This document shows positions 47,805 to 56,677 of a stretch of 64,000 nucleotides of DNA, piece by piece (within the stretch, counting starts at the first letter, position 1; each line of letters opens with the position of its first letter). The notes below the pieces were generated by a model, which had not been told where the DNA came from, ran no database searches, and saw only the letters and a program-made list of their open reading frames with translations. The DNA lies in the NCBI RefSeq assembly GCF_017876315.1, contig NZ_JAGINU010000001.1:3348001-3412000 (forward strand), given 5' to 3'. Made by a program: the position numbers and the translations under genes. The stretch is from Pseudonocardia parietis (GTDB taxonomy: Bacteria > Actinomycetota > Actinomycetes > Mycobacteriales > Pseudonocardiaceae).

Positions 47805-48128
47805 GTGTCCCACGGTAACGCCCCCGCTGACCCCGACCGGCCGACTGCGGCTGGCCCGCTGCGTCGTCGACGATGAGTGGCCGCTGCGCCGCGCCGCGGA
47901 ACTGTTCCAGGTCGCGGTCACTACCGCCGTCCGTTGGGCCGGCCGCTACCGCGAGGACGGCGAGGCCGGACTGGAGGACCGTTCCGGCCGGCCCCGACAC
48001 AGCCCGGCCCGTACACCAACCCGTACCGAACGCCGGATCATCAAGATCCGGGTGCCCCGCCGCTGGGGCCCGGACCGGATCGGGTTCCTGCTCGGCGTCG
48101 CCGCCTCGACCGTGCACCGAGTCCTGGC
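47805..48128 (+). pseudogene. IS481-family transposase, N-terminal part
   Basis: GTG 47805 follows AGGAGG and reads VSHGNAP; then one extra C in the run 47821..47825 shifts the frame, which continues LTPTGRLRLARCVVDDEWPLRRAAELFQVAVTTAVRWAGRY. The following RTPTRTERRIIKIRV and RRWGPDRIGFLLGVAASTVHRVLAR are also typical of IS481. The sequence stops before the DDE domain, so the element is truncated. Confidence 0.88.
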
Positions 48129-48225
48129 TCGCCCACCTGACCCCTGACCCGGACAGCGCCGCGGCGCTGTCGACGGCCCTGGACCGCGTCAGTGCAGGCA
48201 CCCACCCGACGCGCTGGTCCTGCCC

Positions 48226-48466
48226 GTGTCCGCGGCGCAGCACCTCGACCTGGGCGGCCCGCGGGTCCCGCTCTACGTGCCCTTCGGCGGGCGTGCGGTG
48301 CTGGACCGACTCGCCACGCTCTTCCCGGTGACCACCGTGCTGGATCTCGCGGCGCTCGCCGTCGGAGCGGTCGTGGTGCCGATCTACCCGACGTCGTCGC
48401 AGGTTCAGATCGAGCATGTGCTCGCGGACTGCGGGGCCCGGTGGGTGTTCGCAAGTAGCCGGTCCC
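48226..48466 (+). pseudogene. AMP-binding acyl-CoA synthetase fragment
   Basis: The segment LDLAALAVGAVVVPIYPTSSQVQIEHVLADCGARWVFA matches the early region of long-chain acyl-CoA ligases (usually GAVTVPIYETSSxEQVxWIL), where the protein senses whether the substrate pocket is free. Only about 80 codons remain and the catalytic core is absent. Abuts the XRE-cupin stop codon. Confidence 0.7.
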
Positions 48467-48468
48467 GC

Positions 48469-49068
48469 CTATGGCGCGGAGTAGTCGATGATCAGGAAGT
48501 AGAGCGCCTGGCTGTCACCGGGGTTCGAGATCCGGTGTGGCAGGTCGCCGACGAAGCTGACGGAGTCACCGGCGTCCAGATCGATCACTTCGGGGCCGAC
48601 CCTGACACGCAACCGACCGCGTTCCAGGGCCAGCCATTCACGAGATCCCGTGGCGTGCGCCGGGAACTCCGGGCCGTCGCTGCTCGCCGGTGCGACCGCT
48701 CTGATGAACTGAGTGGTGCGGTCGGGAAGTGCCGGAGACAGCAGGCGCCACGTCCACTCGTTCTCCGTCTCCACCCGTTGCTCGCCTGCCCGGATCACCA
48801 CGGCCGGCTCGCTGTGGTGTTCGTCGAGTAGCTGCGCCACCGATGACCGCAGTGCTGCGGCGACGCGGTCGAGCACGAGCACCGTCGGCACTTTCGCGCC
48901 CCGTTCGATCTCGGAGAGCATGCTGCGGCTGACCCGCGTGGCGTCGGCGAGGTCCTGCAGGGTCAGACCGAGCCTCTGCCGCCCCTCCCGGACGCGACGG
49001 CCCAGCTCGCTGATCGGCAAGCCGTTCGAGAAGCGGTCGACATCAGCGCTCCTCTTTGGTGGAATCAC
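48469..49068 (-). CDS. XRE-family regulator with C-terminal cupin domain
   Basis: About 199 residues from GTG 49068; a longer frame to ATG 49113 would overlap the divergent gene start, and TTG further in is also possible, so the start is unsure. Residues 16-75 are the XRE helix-turn-helix (GLTLQDLADATRVSRSMLSEIERG). Residues 120-195 form a cupin barrel (GDSVSFVGDLPHRISNPGD with metal-ligand-like His). Such regulators (PuuR/SutR-like) sense small molecules. A 19-bp palindrome overlapping the GTG region lies between it and DUF6506. Confidence 0.88.
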   Translation of the reverse strand: MIPPKRSADVDRFSNGLPISELGRRVREGRQRLGLTLQDLADATRVSRSMLSEIERGAKVPTVLVLDRVAAALRSSVAQLLDEHHSEPAVVIRAGEQRVETENEWTWRLLSPALPDRTTQFIRAVAPASSDGPEFPAHATGSREWLALERGRLRVRVGPEVIDLDAGDSVSFVGDLPHRISNPGDSQALYFLIIDYSAP

Positions 49069-49075
49069 TCCACCA
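49057..49075. promoter_or_regulatory. Operator candidate TGGTGGA-N5-TCCACCA
   Basis: Perfect 7-bp inverted repeat with a five-base spacer between the divergent XRE-cupin and DUF6506 genes, 32 bases before the latter's start. Its form suits a dimeric XRE protein. Confidence 0.6.
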
Positions 49076-49106
49076 TAGTAGAACGAGGAGCAAGGAGAGG
49101 TACCAC

Positions 49107-49409
49107 ATGGCACTCACTCACTGGGGCTTCCTCTACACGGCATCCGGAGCCGACCCCGAGCGTGATGTCACCGTCGTGGACACCGGCTCCTGTCGCACCG
49201 TCCTCGTCGGAATGGAGCGCCCCGAACAGGGCGTCGACGCAGCGAGGGAACTCGTCGAGCAACACGGCGTCCAGCTGATCGAGCTGTGCGGCGGCTTCGG
49301 GCCCACCTGGACCGCCCGGATCCTCGACGCGATCGGGCACCGGGTCCCGGTCGGCGCGGTCGCCTACGGCCCGGAGTCGGTCGACGGGGTCCACGAGATC
49401 TTCTCCTGA
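49107..49409 (+). CDS. DUF6506 family protein
   Basis: 100 residues, ATG 49107 behind AAGGAG. The sequence MALTHWGFLYTASGADPERDVTVVDTG, then QLIELCGGFGPTWTARILDAI and VPVGAVAYGPESV, is typical of the DUF6506 proteins of actinomycetes, small soluble proteins of unknown function. Divergent from and probably controlled by the XRE-cupin regulator. Its last 46 bases overlap, tail to tail, the end of the DedA-DUF368 gene. Confidence 0.85.
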   Translation: MALTHWGFLYTASGADPERDVTVVDTGSCRTVLVGMERPEQGVDAARELVEQHGVQLIELCGGFGPTWTARILDAIGHRVPVGAVAYGPESVDGVHEIFS

Positions 49410-50905
49410 CCGCCCACCGATGTCCTCGGCTCCAGGCGGCGTTCCAGCACCATGATCCCGGCGACCAGCGCAGCACCCAGCAGTGCCGGGACCAGCATCG
49501 CGTACCAGCCGGGGTCGGGGGCGAGGGCGCCGCGAGCGGCGTCCTGCCACGGCCACAGGGCCCGCAGCGCGCCCGGCAGCACGCCGACCATGACCACCAT
49601 CAGGGTGCGGCGGTGATGAGCGAGCAGCCACTGGAGTAGCGAGACGAAGGTCCCGAGCCCGAGCACCGCGCCCACTGCGAACGCGGCCAGGTAGGCGAGG
49701 TCGAGATCGCGGACCGCCCGCAGGGTCTGCTCGTAGAGGCCCAACACCAGCAGCAGGAACGATCCGGAGAACCCCGGCAGCACCAGGGCGCACACCGCGA
49801 TCGCGGCCGCGAGGCCGACCAGCAGGTTCGGCGGGCGGCCCTCTCCGGCGGCCGGGGGGAGGCCGCTCACGACGACGGTCCCGGCGAACGCCACGACGAC
49901 GATCGCCCACTCCTTCGCCCCGCGGATCCTTCCGGTGATGCGCAGTGGAACCGCCACCGAGGCGGTGACCATCCCGAAGAACACCGCCCGTGCGCCGACC
50001 GGGTGCGCCTCGATGAGGCCGGGGAGGAACTGCGAGGCCAGCACGACCGCCAGCACCATGCCCGCCGCGACCGGAACCAGGAGCCCCCAGTCGAGCCGGC
50101 GCAGCTCTTCCCGAGGGCGGACGCCGCGACCTGCGCCGCCGGGCAGCAGCGCGCGCACCGCGCCGACCAGGTGCCCGGCCTGGGCGATCAGCCGTTCGTA
50201 GATCCCGACGACGAGCGCCATCGTCCCGCCACTGACCCCCGGGACGGTCTCGACGACGCCGATCGCCGCGCCCCGAACGAGGTGGAGTCCCGACATGCGC
50301 GGCGACAGGGCCGGAATCGCGACGGGCGCCCACGCCACTGCCCCGGCCAGGAGCGCGACCCCGAGCAGCGTCCAGCCCAGAATGCCGAACGCGTACTCGA
50401 ACTTCTCGGCTGCCTCGCGCAGCAGGTAACCGGCAGTGACGTGCAGCGTTGCCCAGGCCGTCGCGCCGACTGCGACGGCAGGCAGGAACCGGCGCAGCGG
50501 CAGCTCGGAGGCCCCCGCAGCGGCAGGTGTCATCGTCCGCACCACCGGCAGGAAGCGGGCGAACAGCACCGCCCACGAGCCATGGCGACGCAGCGTGCGG
50601 GCGGCCTCGTCCCACCTGTCCTGGCCCATCCTCCTGATCAGCCTGCCGTCGCGGATCCGCGACCCGAGCCTGCGGCCGATCGTGTAACCGATCATGTCCC
50701 CGGCTGCTGCGGCAGCTGCAACGACCCCGATGACCAGCACCGCTGCCGGCGCATCGGGTACGGCCATCGCGGCCGCGATCAACACGGTCTCGCCGGGCAG
50801 GACCAGGCCGATCCCGAGTGTGCTCTCACCGAGCGTGATCACACCCGCGACCAGCACCACCACCCACAACGGGACGGAGCTGAGGAACTCGATGATCTCG
50901 GGAAT
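49364..50905 (-). CDS. DedA-DUF368 fusion, predicted undecaprenyl-phosphate translocase
   Basis: 513 residues if ATT 50905 is the start (GAGGAG five bases upstream; reads IPEIIEFLSSVPLW); the first conventional start is TTG 50869. Residues 10-195 are a DedA/VTT domain: LGIGLVLPGETVLIAAA, GDMIGYTIGRRLG, and FARFLPVVRTMTPAAAGASELPLRRF with the conserved Arg. Residues 205-500 are a DUF368 domain: VRGAAIGVVETVPGVSGGTMALVVGIYERLI and LPGFSGSFLLLVLGLYE. Both families were shown in other bacteria to flip undecaprenyl phosphate back across the membrane (UptA and PopT types). Here the two are in one chain. The LCP gene lies 37 bases upstream, also on the minus strand, which fits cell-envelope lipid recycling. 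Confidence 0.88.
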   Translation of the reverse strand: MPEIIEFLSSVPLWVVVLVAGVITLGESTLGIGLVLPGETVLIAAAMAVPDAPAAVLVIGVVAAAAAAGDMIGYTIGRRLGSRIRDGRLIRRMGQDRWDEAARTLRRHGSWAVLFARFLPVVRTMTPAAAGASELPLRRFLPAVAVGATAWATLHVTAGYLLREAAEKFEYAFGILGWTLLGVALLAGAVAWAPVAIPALSPRMSGLHLVRGAAIGVVETVPGVSGGTMALVVGIYERLIAQAGHLVGAVRALLPGGAGRGVRPREELRRLDWGLLVPVAAGMVLAVVLASQFLPGLIEAHPVGARAVFFGMVTASVAVPLRITGRIRGAKEWAIVVVAFAGTVVVSGLPPAAGEGRPPNLLVGLAAAIAVCALVLPGFSGSFLLLVLGLYEQTLRAVRDLDLAYLAAFAVGAVLGLGTFVSLLQWLLAHHRRTLMVVMVGVLPGALRALWPWQDAARGALAPDPGWYAMLVPALLGAALVAGIMVLERRLEPRTSVGGQEKISWTPSTDSGP

Positions 50906-50941
50906 GGAAACTCCTCGGTTCGTGGGCGTGCCGAGCCCGGG

Positions 50942-52234
50942 TCAGTCCACACACGGCACTCCATCGGCGGTCAGGTCGGGTGCGGGGACGATCTGGGATG
51001 TCGGGGCCGGGTCCGGAACCGCATCGACAAGGGGGTCGTCATCTCGATCCGCACCGGAATCGTCGGTGGGTGGCGGATCGTTCGGGATGGTGAGTCCGGA
51101 AACGAATGCGGTCACCTCTGCCTGGTCCACCTGGACGGCGATTCCCTCACCGTCGGTCCGGAGATCCGGCCGGCCGGTCGGGATCGTGCGGAACTCGACG
51201 CGGTCGCCGCGCAGCCGGCCGGCGTGTGCGATCAGTGATGTGAGGTCCCACCCCTGATCGAGGACGACCGCACCGTTGACTGCGCGCAGCAGGCCCGCGA
51301 CGGCGCTCGGATCGGCCGTCGTCCCGGCCGACAGCAGTCGATGGGTCAGCCCGGCGAGGAACGCCTGCTGACGGCGCATCCGATCGAGGTCGCCCTCGGG
51401 GAGGCCGTGCCGTTGGCGCACGAACGACAGCGCTTGCGCGCCCTGCACGGTCTGCGGGCCGGCGGCGAAGTCGGCGCCCGAGTAATGGTCCGCGACCGGC
51501 GCCTTCAGGCAGACCGGCACCCCGCCGAGCGCACGGGTGACCTCGACGAAACCTGCGAGGTTGACCTGGGCGTAGTGGTCGACCGAGGCACCGGTGAGCC
51601 GCTCGACGGTGCGCACCAGTGTCCGGCTGCCGGCCTCGTTCGCCGCGCGCTCCAGCTCAGGTCCGGTCAGCCCCTGGCGCCGGAGCGCCGGGCGGGCGAG
51701 CGCCGCACCTCGGGCCAGCGCGGAATTGATCTTGTGCCGGCCCAGCTCGGGGACCTCGACCCAGGCGTCGCGCGGGATGGACACGGCGGAGGCGCCGAGC
51801 GCCGGGTCGTCCGGGATCCGGACCAGCATCAGCGTGTCGGTGTTGGCCTGGCCGTCGGCGTCGCCGGCGTCGAGTGCGTCGAGGATCTCGCGGGGGAGTG
51901 GGTCGCCGTGGGCGTCGACCCGGGAGTCGCTTCCGACGAGCAGGATGTCGGTCGCACCGTCGACGACGGTATCGCCCGTCACGTCGGCGGTGACCAGCCC
52001 GCCGTCGCTGCCCAGTGTCGCCCAGGCTGCACCGGTGGCCAGGAAGACGGCCGCCGACAACACCGCCGCCCACTGCCGCGCCCGGTATCGGCGGCGTGCG
52101 GCGCGTTGCCGGGCGTGCGGCCACGGTGGTACCGCCGCGACCGGGTGCAGTGGCGTCGTGCGCGCCGTGGCGACGGGCTCGCCCACGGCGCCGTTGGCAG
52201 CCCAGTGACCGGCGGCTCGGCGGCTCGGTGTCAC
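50942..52234 (-). CDS. LytR-CpsA-Psr (LCP) family envelope protein
   Basis: 430 residues from GTG 52234, which overlaps the ArsR stop (GTGA). A basic cytoplasmic N-terminus precedes one membrane helix (AAVLSAAVFLATGAAWATLG, about residues 55-75). The LCP domain follows: TDILLVGSDSR, NTDTLMLVRIPDD, SIPRDAWVEVP, HKINSALARG and FVRQRHGLPEGDLDRMRRQQ, with its pyrophosphate-binding Arg and Asp residues. LCP enzymes attach polyprenyl-linked glycopolymers such as arabinogalactan or teichoic acids to peptidoglycan, releasing undecaprenyl phosphate, the substrate of the neighbouring fusion protein. Confidence 0.92.
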   Translation of the reverse strand: MTPSRRAAGHWAANGAVGEPVATARTTPLHPVAAVPPWPHARQRAARRRYRARQWAAVLSAAVFLATGAAWATLGSDGGLVTADVTGDTVVDGATDILLVGSDSRVDAHGDPLPREILDALDAGDADGQANTDTLMLVRIPDDPALGASAVSIPRDAWVEVPELGRHKINSALARGAALARPALRRQGLTGPELERAANEAGSRTLVRTVERLTGASVDHYAQVNLAGFVEVTRALGGVPVCLKAPVADHYSGADFAAGPQTVQGAQALSFVRQRHGLPEGDLDRMRRQQAFLAGLTHRLLSAGTTADPSAVAGLLRAVNGAVVLDQGWDLTSLIAHAGRLRGDRVEFRTIPTGRPDLRTDGEGIAVQVDQAEVTAFVSGLTIPNDPPPTDDSGADRDDDPLVDAVPDPAPTSQIVPAPDLTADGVPCVD

Positions 52235-52581
52235 GCGCTTCCCCGCGCCGCCGGCCCTGTCCCCGGACGGCGACGCGCTTGCTGTGTTCTCACGACCGAA
52301 CGCACGACCTCGACTACGTCCGGGTCGTCGATGACATAGATCTGGCGGCGTCCCTCGCGGCGTGCCCGGACGAGCCCCGAGAGTTTCAGCTTCGCGAGAT
52401 GCTGGCTGACCGCGGCGACCGGTTGGTCGAGCGCGGTGGCGATCGTGCCGACGTCGCAGGGGCCGTCGGCGAGCAGCCAGACGATCTGCAACCGCGAGGT
52501 GGCGCTGAGGATCCCGAACGCCGCAGCGGTGTCGGCCAGCAGTTCGGGCTCGAGCAGCTGCGGTTCCGGTCGCTCCCGCAT
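52231..52581 (-). CDS. ArsR/SmtB-family repressor
   Basis: 116 residues, ATG 52581. The winged helix is visible in LSATSRLQIVWLLADGPCDVGTIATALDQPVAAVSQHLAKLKLSGLVRARREGRRQIYVI. The alpha-3 helix keeps CDVG, a possible single-Cys sensing site, but a full ELCVCDL metal box is absent. Translationally coupled to the LCP gene (GTGA overlap), and divergent from the MgtA-like ATPase, which it probably controls through the adjacent TTGCG-N7-CGCAA site. Confidence 0.9.
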   Translation of the reverse strand: MRERPEPQLLEPELLADTAAAFGILSATSRLQIVWLLADGPCDVGTIATALDQPVAAVSQHLAKLKLSGLVRARREGRRQIYVIDDPDVVEVVRSVVRTQQARRRPGTGPAARGSA

Positions 52582-52597
52582 TACACCTCCAAGACAC

Positions 52598-52614
52598 TTG
52601 CGTCATTCGCGCAA
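52598..52614. promoter_or_regulatory. ArsR operator candidate TTGCG-N7-CGCAA
   Basis: Inverted repeat directly upstream of the ArsR start codon and 54 bases before the P-type ATPase start. The position is typical of ArsR/SmtB sites. Confidence 0.5.
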
Positions 52615-52667
52615 CTGTTACGGTACGGGACGGGTCCCCGCCCGGGGCCCGGGACCCGAGGAGCGCG

Positions 52668-55352
52668 ATGGACCGGATGACCGAGGTGACCGCCGCGGCA
52701 GGTCACCCGCCGTCCCCGGACCCCGACCCGCCTGCCGCACACGGCGAGCCGGCCCTGCGACACTGGGCCGGCGCGGACGCCTTCGCGCTGCTGCGGGGCC
52801 TGGAGACCTCCCGGCGTGGCCTCACCGAGGACGCCGCCGCGGCGCGGCTCGCCGAGTACGGCGAGAACGCCTCCGTCGCCGAGCGCTGTCCGACGGTGTC
52901 CGCCCGGATCCGCGGCGCCCTCGCGAGCCCGTTCGCCGGGCTGATGGCGGTGCTCGGCGCGCTGCTCGCCGTGGCCGACGCCCCGGCGAGCGCGGCTGTC
53001 GTGCTCGTGATCGCCGGTCTGGGTGTCTCGCTGCGGCTGTGGCACGTGGTCCGCGTCGACCGCGCCGCGCGGGTTCTGCGCGCCCGGGTGGGCACCACCG
53101 TCACCGTCCGGCGACGGCCGGCGCCCGGCTCCGCCCCGCAGGAGCACGAGGTGCCGCCCGAGGACCTGGTGCCGGGTGATGTCGTCCTGCTGCACGCCGG
53201 CGACCCGGTCCCCGCCGACGCCCGGCTGCTGCGCGCACACGATCTGCTGGTCGACCAGTCGACGCTCTCCGGGCAGCGCCTCCCGGTGCCCAAGGCGTCG
53301 CCGGGCACCGGTCACCGGCAGTGCCGGTCGCCGAACGGCCCGCAGTCCGCGCACCCGGTGACCGGGCTGGGATCACTCGTGTTCGCCGGCAGCACCGTCA
53401 CCCGTGGCGAGGCCACCGCCGTCGTCCTGGCCACCGGTCCGGCGACGCACACCGAGGAGCTCGCCGGCCGGGCGCACCGCCCTCGCCCAGAATCCGCGGT
53501 GGACCGCGGCGTGCGGTCGGTGAGCTGGACGTTGGTGCGGTGCATGCTCGTCGCCGCGCCGCTGGTGCTGGTCGTGAACGGGACGGTGTCCGGAGACGTG
53601 CGGCAGGCGCTGCTGTTCGCCGTCGCGGTGACCGTCGGGCTGACACCGGAACTGCTCCCGGTGATCGTCGGGACGACGCTGCTGCGTGGGGCGGGCAGGC
53701 TGCGCGAGGCCGGCGCGCTGGTGACCCGCCCGGAGGGCATCCACGACCTCGGCGCGATCGACGTCGCCTGCCTGGACAAGACCGGCACGCTGACCGAGGA
53801 CCGCGTCGTGTTCACGCAGTCGACCGATCTCGACGGTCGTCCCTGTCCCGAGCCGGGCGAGGCCGCTGCGGTCGCGGTGCGGTTCCAGACGGTCCCGCGG
53901 GACGGGATCGACGAGGCACTCGCGGACGCGGGCCGGGACGGCTCCGCGGTGCTCGCCAGGGGACTGCTGACCCCGATCGACGAACTGCCGTTCGACCACG
54001 TCCGGCGGCGCGCTGCCATCGTACTGCGGGACGGTCACCGGGCCGGGGAGCTGGTGATCGTCCGCGGGGACCCGGACACCGTGCTCCCGCGCTGCACGCA
54101 CGCGGTTCGCGGTGGCGAGACCGTTGAGCTGACCACGGCACTGCGTACCGCGGCAGCCGATGCGGTCGACCGCCACCGTGCCGGCGGCATGCGGGTCGTC
54201 GCGGTCGCGACCCGGCGCACCCCGGCCCACGACCCCGACCCCGAACACGACCTGCTCCTGCTCGGTTTCGTCGGCATGGTCGACCCGGTCCGGGACTCCG
54301 CGGCCACCGCGGTCCGGCGGTTCCGGGACCAGGGGATCGCCGTGAAGGTCCTGACCGGCGACGACACGACGGTCGCCGAGCAGGTCTGCGCCCGGGCGGG
54401 CATCGAGGTCGAGGGCGTGCTCGACGGGCCGGCCCTGGATGCGCTCGACGATGCCGCGCTGGTCCGTGCCGTGCAGCGCACCACGCTGTTCACCCGTCTC
54501 GGCCCGGTGCAGAAGGAGCGGGTGGTCACCGCCCTGCGCGCTCGCGGACACACCGTGGGCTTCCTCGGCGACGGAGTCAACGACGTCGGTGCACTCCGCG
54601 TGGCCGACGTCGGCATCAGCGTCGACGGCGCCGTCCCGGCGGCCCGGTCGGCCGCGGACATCGTGCTCGGCGACCGCGGGCCCGACGGCGTCGTGACCGC
54701 CGTCGAGGAGGGCCGGCGCACGCTCGGCAACGCCACTCGCTACCTCACGGTGGCCGCGGCGCTCAATGTCGGCAACGCCCTCTCGGTGGTGATCGCCTCT
54801 GCGGTGCTGCCGTTCCTGCCGTTGCTGCCGACACAGCTGTTGCTGCAGAGCGTACTGTTCGGCGTGGCCGCGCTCTCGCTTCCGTTCGATCGCGTCGAGC
54901 CCGGATGGACCGCCCGGCCGCGGCGCTGGGACTCCCGCGGGATGTTGCGGTTCATGGTGGTCCTCGGGCCACTGTCCTCGGCCTTCGATCTGATCACCTT
55001 CTGGGTGGTCTGGCGCCATCTCGGCCTGGACACCCCGGCCGAGCAGGCGATCTTCCAGACCGTCTGGTTCATGGAAGGGGTCCTGTCCCAGGTGCTGGTG
55101 CTGCTCCTGCTCCGCACCCACGCCGGTCGCCCCGCTCGGCCCGTGGTGCTCACCGTGGCCGCGGTCGTCGCCGCGGGGCTGGCGCTGCCGTTCACCCCGC
55201 TCGCTCCCGTGTTCGGGATGACGGCGCCGCCCGCCGCGGTATGGCTGCTGCTGGCTGCGGTCGTAGCGCCGTTCCTGCTGTGCGCGGCCGCGACCCGATC
55301 GCTCTACCTCCGTCACGTGTTGAGCATCCACCCCGCAGACAAGGACCGATGA
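52668..55352 (+). CDS. MgtA-like P-type ATPase with an altered TGES motif
   Basis: 894 residues, ATG 52668 after GAGGAG. Key motifs: phosphorylation site [14 protein letters not shown] in the P domain and GDGVND at the hinge. The membrane motif [12 protein letters not shown] is the MgtA/MgtB (P3B, magnesium import) form. Helices near the end are complete. In the actuator domain the usual LTGE(S/A) reads [12 protein letters not shown], so the glutamate that drives dephosphorylation is replaced by Gln or Arg. This is unusual and may make a slow or non-pumping enzyme. Divergent from ArsR, and its stop overlaps the TatA start (ATGATGA). Confidence 0.9.
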   Translation: MDRMTEVTAAAGHPPSPDPDPPAAHGEPALRHWAGADAFALLRGLETSRRGLTEDAAAARLAEYGENASVAERCPTVSARIRGALASPFAGLMAVLGALLAVADAPASAAVVLVIAGLGVSLRLWHVVRVDRAARVLRARVGTTVTVRRRPAPGSAPQEHEVPPEDLVPGDVVLLHAGDPVPADARLLRAHDLLVDQSTLSGQRLPVPKASPGTGHRQCRSPNGPQSAHPVTGLGSLVFAGSTVTRGEATAVVLATGPATHTEELAGRAHRPRPESAVDRGVRSVSWTLVRCMLVAAPLVLVVNGTVSGDVRQALLFAVAVTVGLTPELLPVIVGTTLLRGAGRLREAGALVTRPEGIHDLGAIDVACLDKTGTLTEDRVVFTQSTDLDGRPCPEPGEAAAVAVRFQTVPRDGIDEALADAGRDGSAVLARGLLTPIDELPFDHVRRRAAIVLRDGHRAGELVIVRGDPDTVLPRCTHAVRGGETVELTTALRTAAADAVDRHRAGGMRVVAVATRRTPAHDPDPEHDLLLLGFVGMVDPVRDSAATAVRRFRDQGIAVKVLTGDDTTVAEQVCARAGIEVEGVLDGPALDALDDAALVRAVQRTTLFTRLGPVQKERVVTALRARGHTVGFLGDGVNDVGALRVADVGISVDGAVPAARSAADIVLGDRGPDGVVTAVEEGRRTLGNATRYLTVAAALNVGNALSVVIASAVLPFLPLLPTQLLLQSVLFGVAALSLPFDRVEPGWTARPRRWDSRGMLRFMVVLGPLSSAFDLITFWVVWRHLGLDTPAEQAIFQTVWFMEGVLSQVLVLLLLRTHAGRPARPVVLTVAAVVAAGLALPFTPLAPVFGMTAPPAAVWLLLAAVVAPFLLCAAATRSLYLRHVLSIHPADKDR

Positions 55353-55588
55353 TGACACCGCCTGGGCCGACCCAGCTGCTGATCGTGCTGCTCGTGCTCG
55401 TGCTGCTGTTCGGCGCGAAGAAGCTCCCGGACCTGGCCCGTTCGGTCGGCCGGTCGAGCCGGATCCTGAAGTCCGAGCTGAACGCGAACGACCGGGACGA
55501 CCGGGACGACCGGGACGACCACAGCAATCCGGGCGAGGTCCGACAGCCGTCTCCGGGCGCTCGGGCGCCGCGCGAGCCGGAGCGCTGA
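55349..55588 (+). CDS. tatA: Sec-independent translocase component TatA/E-like
   Basis: 79 residues from ATG 55349 (or the next ATG, 55352), overlapping the ATPase stop. One N-terminal helix ([15 protein letters not shown]), then the TatA hinge [23 protein letters not shown] and a charged tail. The tail contains a [10 protein letters not shown] run encoded by a 9-base tandem repeat. TatA proteins form the pore of the twin-arginine pathway together with TatC. No tatC is nearby, so this is an orphan copy. Linkage to a P-type ATPase is unusual and may be accidental. Confidence 0.88.
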   Translation: MMTPPGPTQLLIVLLVLVLLFGAKKLPDLARSVGRSSRILKSELNANDRDDRDDRDDHSNPGEVRQPSPGARAPREPER

Positions 55589-55652
55589 CCGCCGCTTCCC
55601 GGCGGCTCAGGGCCTGGCGAGCCGCTGATCGGACGGGCCGACGCCGGCGCGG

Positions 55653-56558
55653 TCACGCACGGCGGTCCGGTGCGGCCGTCCCCAGTACGATGTCACGGAC
55701 CGCGTGCAGGGCGGGGTTCTCGTCGCCCGCGCGCCAGGCGGCGACCAGCTCCACGGGCTCCCCGGTGATCCCGCCGACCGGTCGCAGCACGACGCCGTCG
55801 AGGCCGAGCGCGGTCGCTGCCTGCGGGACCAGCGCCAGCCCGAGTCCGGCGCGGACGAGGGCCAGGATCGTGTGCACCTGGCTGAGGTGGTGGACGTAGC
55901 GGGGGGCGATCCCGGCGCCGCGGAACACCCCGACGAGCACCTCGTGGAAGTAGCGCGCCTCGGTCGGCGAGTACATGACGAACGGCTCTCCGTCGAGGTC
56001 GCGCAGGTGCGGTGCGCGGTCGGGGGCCGCCAGCGGATGGTCGGCCGGGACCGCGACCAGCAGCGCCTCACGGTGCAGCGGCCGGTGCTCCAGGCCGGCG
56101 ACCGGCACGGGGGGCCGGACCAGGGCCAGGTCCAGCTCTCCGGAGTGGAGCTCCTCCAGCTGCGTGCCCGACACCCGCTCGCGCAGCACCAGATCGACAC
56201 CCGGTAGCCGCGATCGGATCGCGCCGACCACCGCGTCGAGCACGGAGTGCGCGGAGGAGGCGGTGAAGCCCAGGGCGACCGTCCCGACCTCGCCGGTGGG
56301 CACCCGCCGCACCGCGAGAGTCGCCTGGGTGGACAGACCGAGAATGCGGCGGGCGTCGGATAGGAACGCCCGCCCCGCGGCGGTGAGCCGCACGGTCCGT
56401 CCGGTTCGGTCGAACAGCTCGACGTCCAGCTCCCGCTCGAGCAGCTGGATCCGCCGGGTCAGGGGCGGTTGGGTCATCGACAGCCGCTCCGCGGCGCGGC
56501 CGTAGTGGAGGGTTTCGGCGACCGCGACGAAGCTCTCCAGCTGGCTCAGCGTGAACAC
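55653..56558 (-). CDS. LysR-family transcriptional regulator
   Basis: 301 residues, ATG 56558. The N-terminal winged helix is FTLSQLESFVAVAETLHYGRAAERLSMTQPPLTRRIQLLERELDVELFDRTGRTVRLT. The C-terminal part is a periplasmic-binding-protein-like effector domain ending VELVAAWRAGDENPAL. Divergent from kdgD; the 119-base shared region contains GGCAT-N6-ATGCC, a suitable LysR box. It probably activates the sugar-acid or amino-acid operon that follows. Confidence 0.93.
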   Translation of the reverse strand: MFTLSQLESFVAVAETLHYGRAAERLSMTQPPLTRRIQLLERELDVELFDRTGRTVRLTAAGRAFLSDARRILGLSTQATLAVRRVPTGEVGTVALGFTASSAHSVLDAVVGAIRSRLPGVDLVLRERVSGTQLEELHSGELDLALVRPPVPVAGLEHRPLHREALLVAVPADHPLAAPDRAPHLRDLDGEPFVMYSPTEARYFHEVLVGVFRGAGIAPRYVHHLSQVHTILALVRAGLGLALVPQAATALGLDGVVLRPVGGITGEPVELVAAWRAGDENPALHAVRDIVLGTAAPDRRA

Positions 56559-56570
56559 CGATCCATTCTA

Positions 56571-56586
56571 GGCATCGTTCAATGCC
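56571..56586. promoter_or_regulatory. LysR-box candidate GGCAT-N6-ATGCC
   Basis: Inverted repeat between the divergent lysR and kdgD genes, 12 bases upstream of the lysR start. It also satisfies T-N11-A (56575 to 56587). GCATCGTTC recurs at 56604. Confidence 0.5.
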
Positions 56587-56677
56587 AAACTAGTGTTGGA
56601 CGAGCATCGTTCTGCTTTCTAGTGTCGGTCCCGGTTGCAGCCACCGCCGACCGACATCCCGCAGGAGGAACCCGCCG

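Noticed and set aside
53373..55358. Long minus-strand frame antisense to the P-type ATPase
   Set aside because: The composition is a reversed shadow (rich in Arg, Gly, His, Gln) and the ATPase frame is fully supported by motifs.
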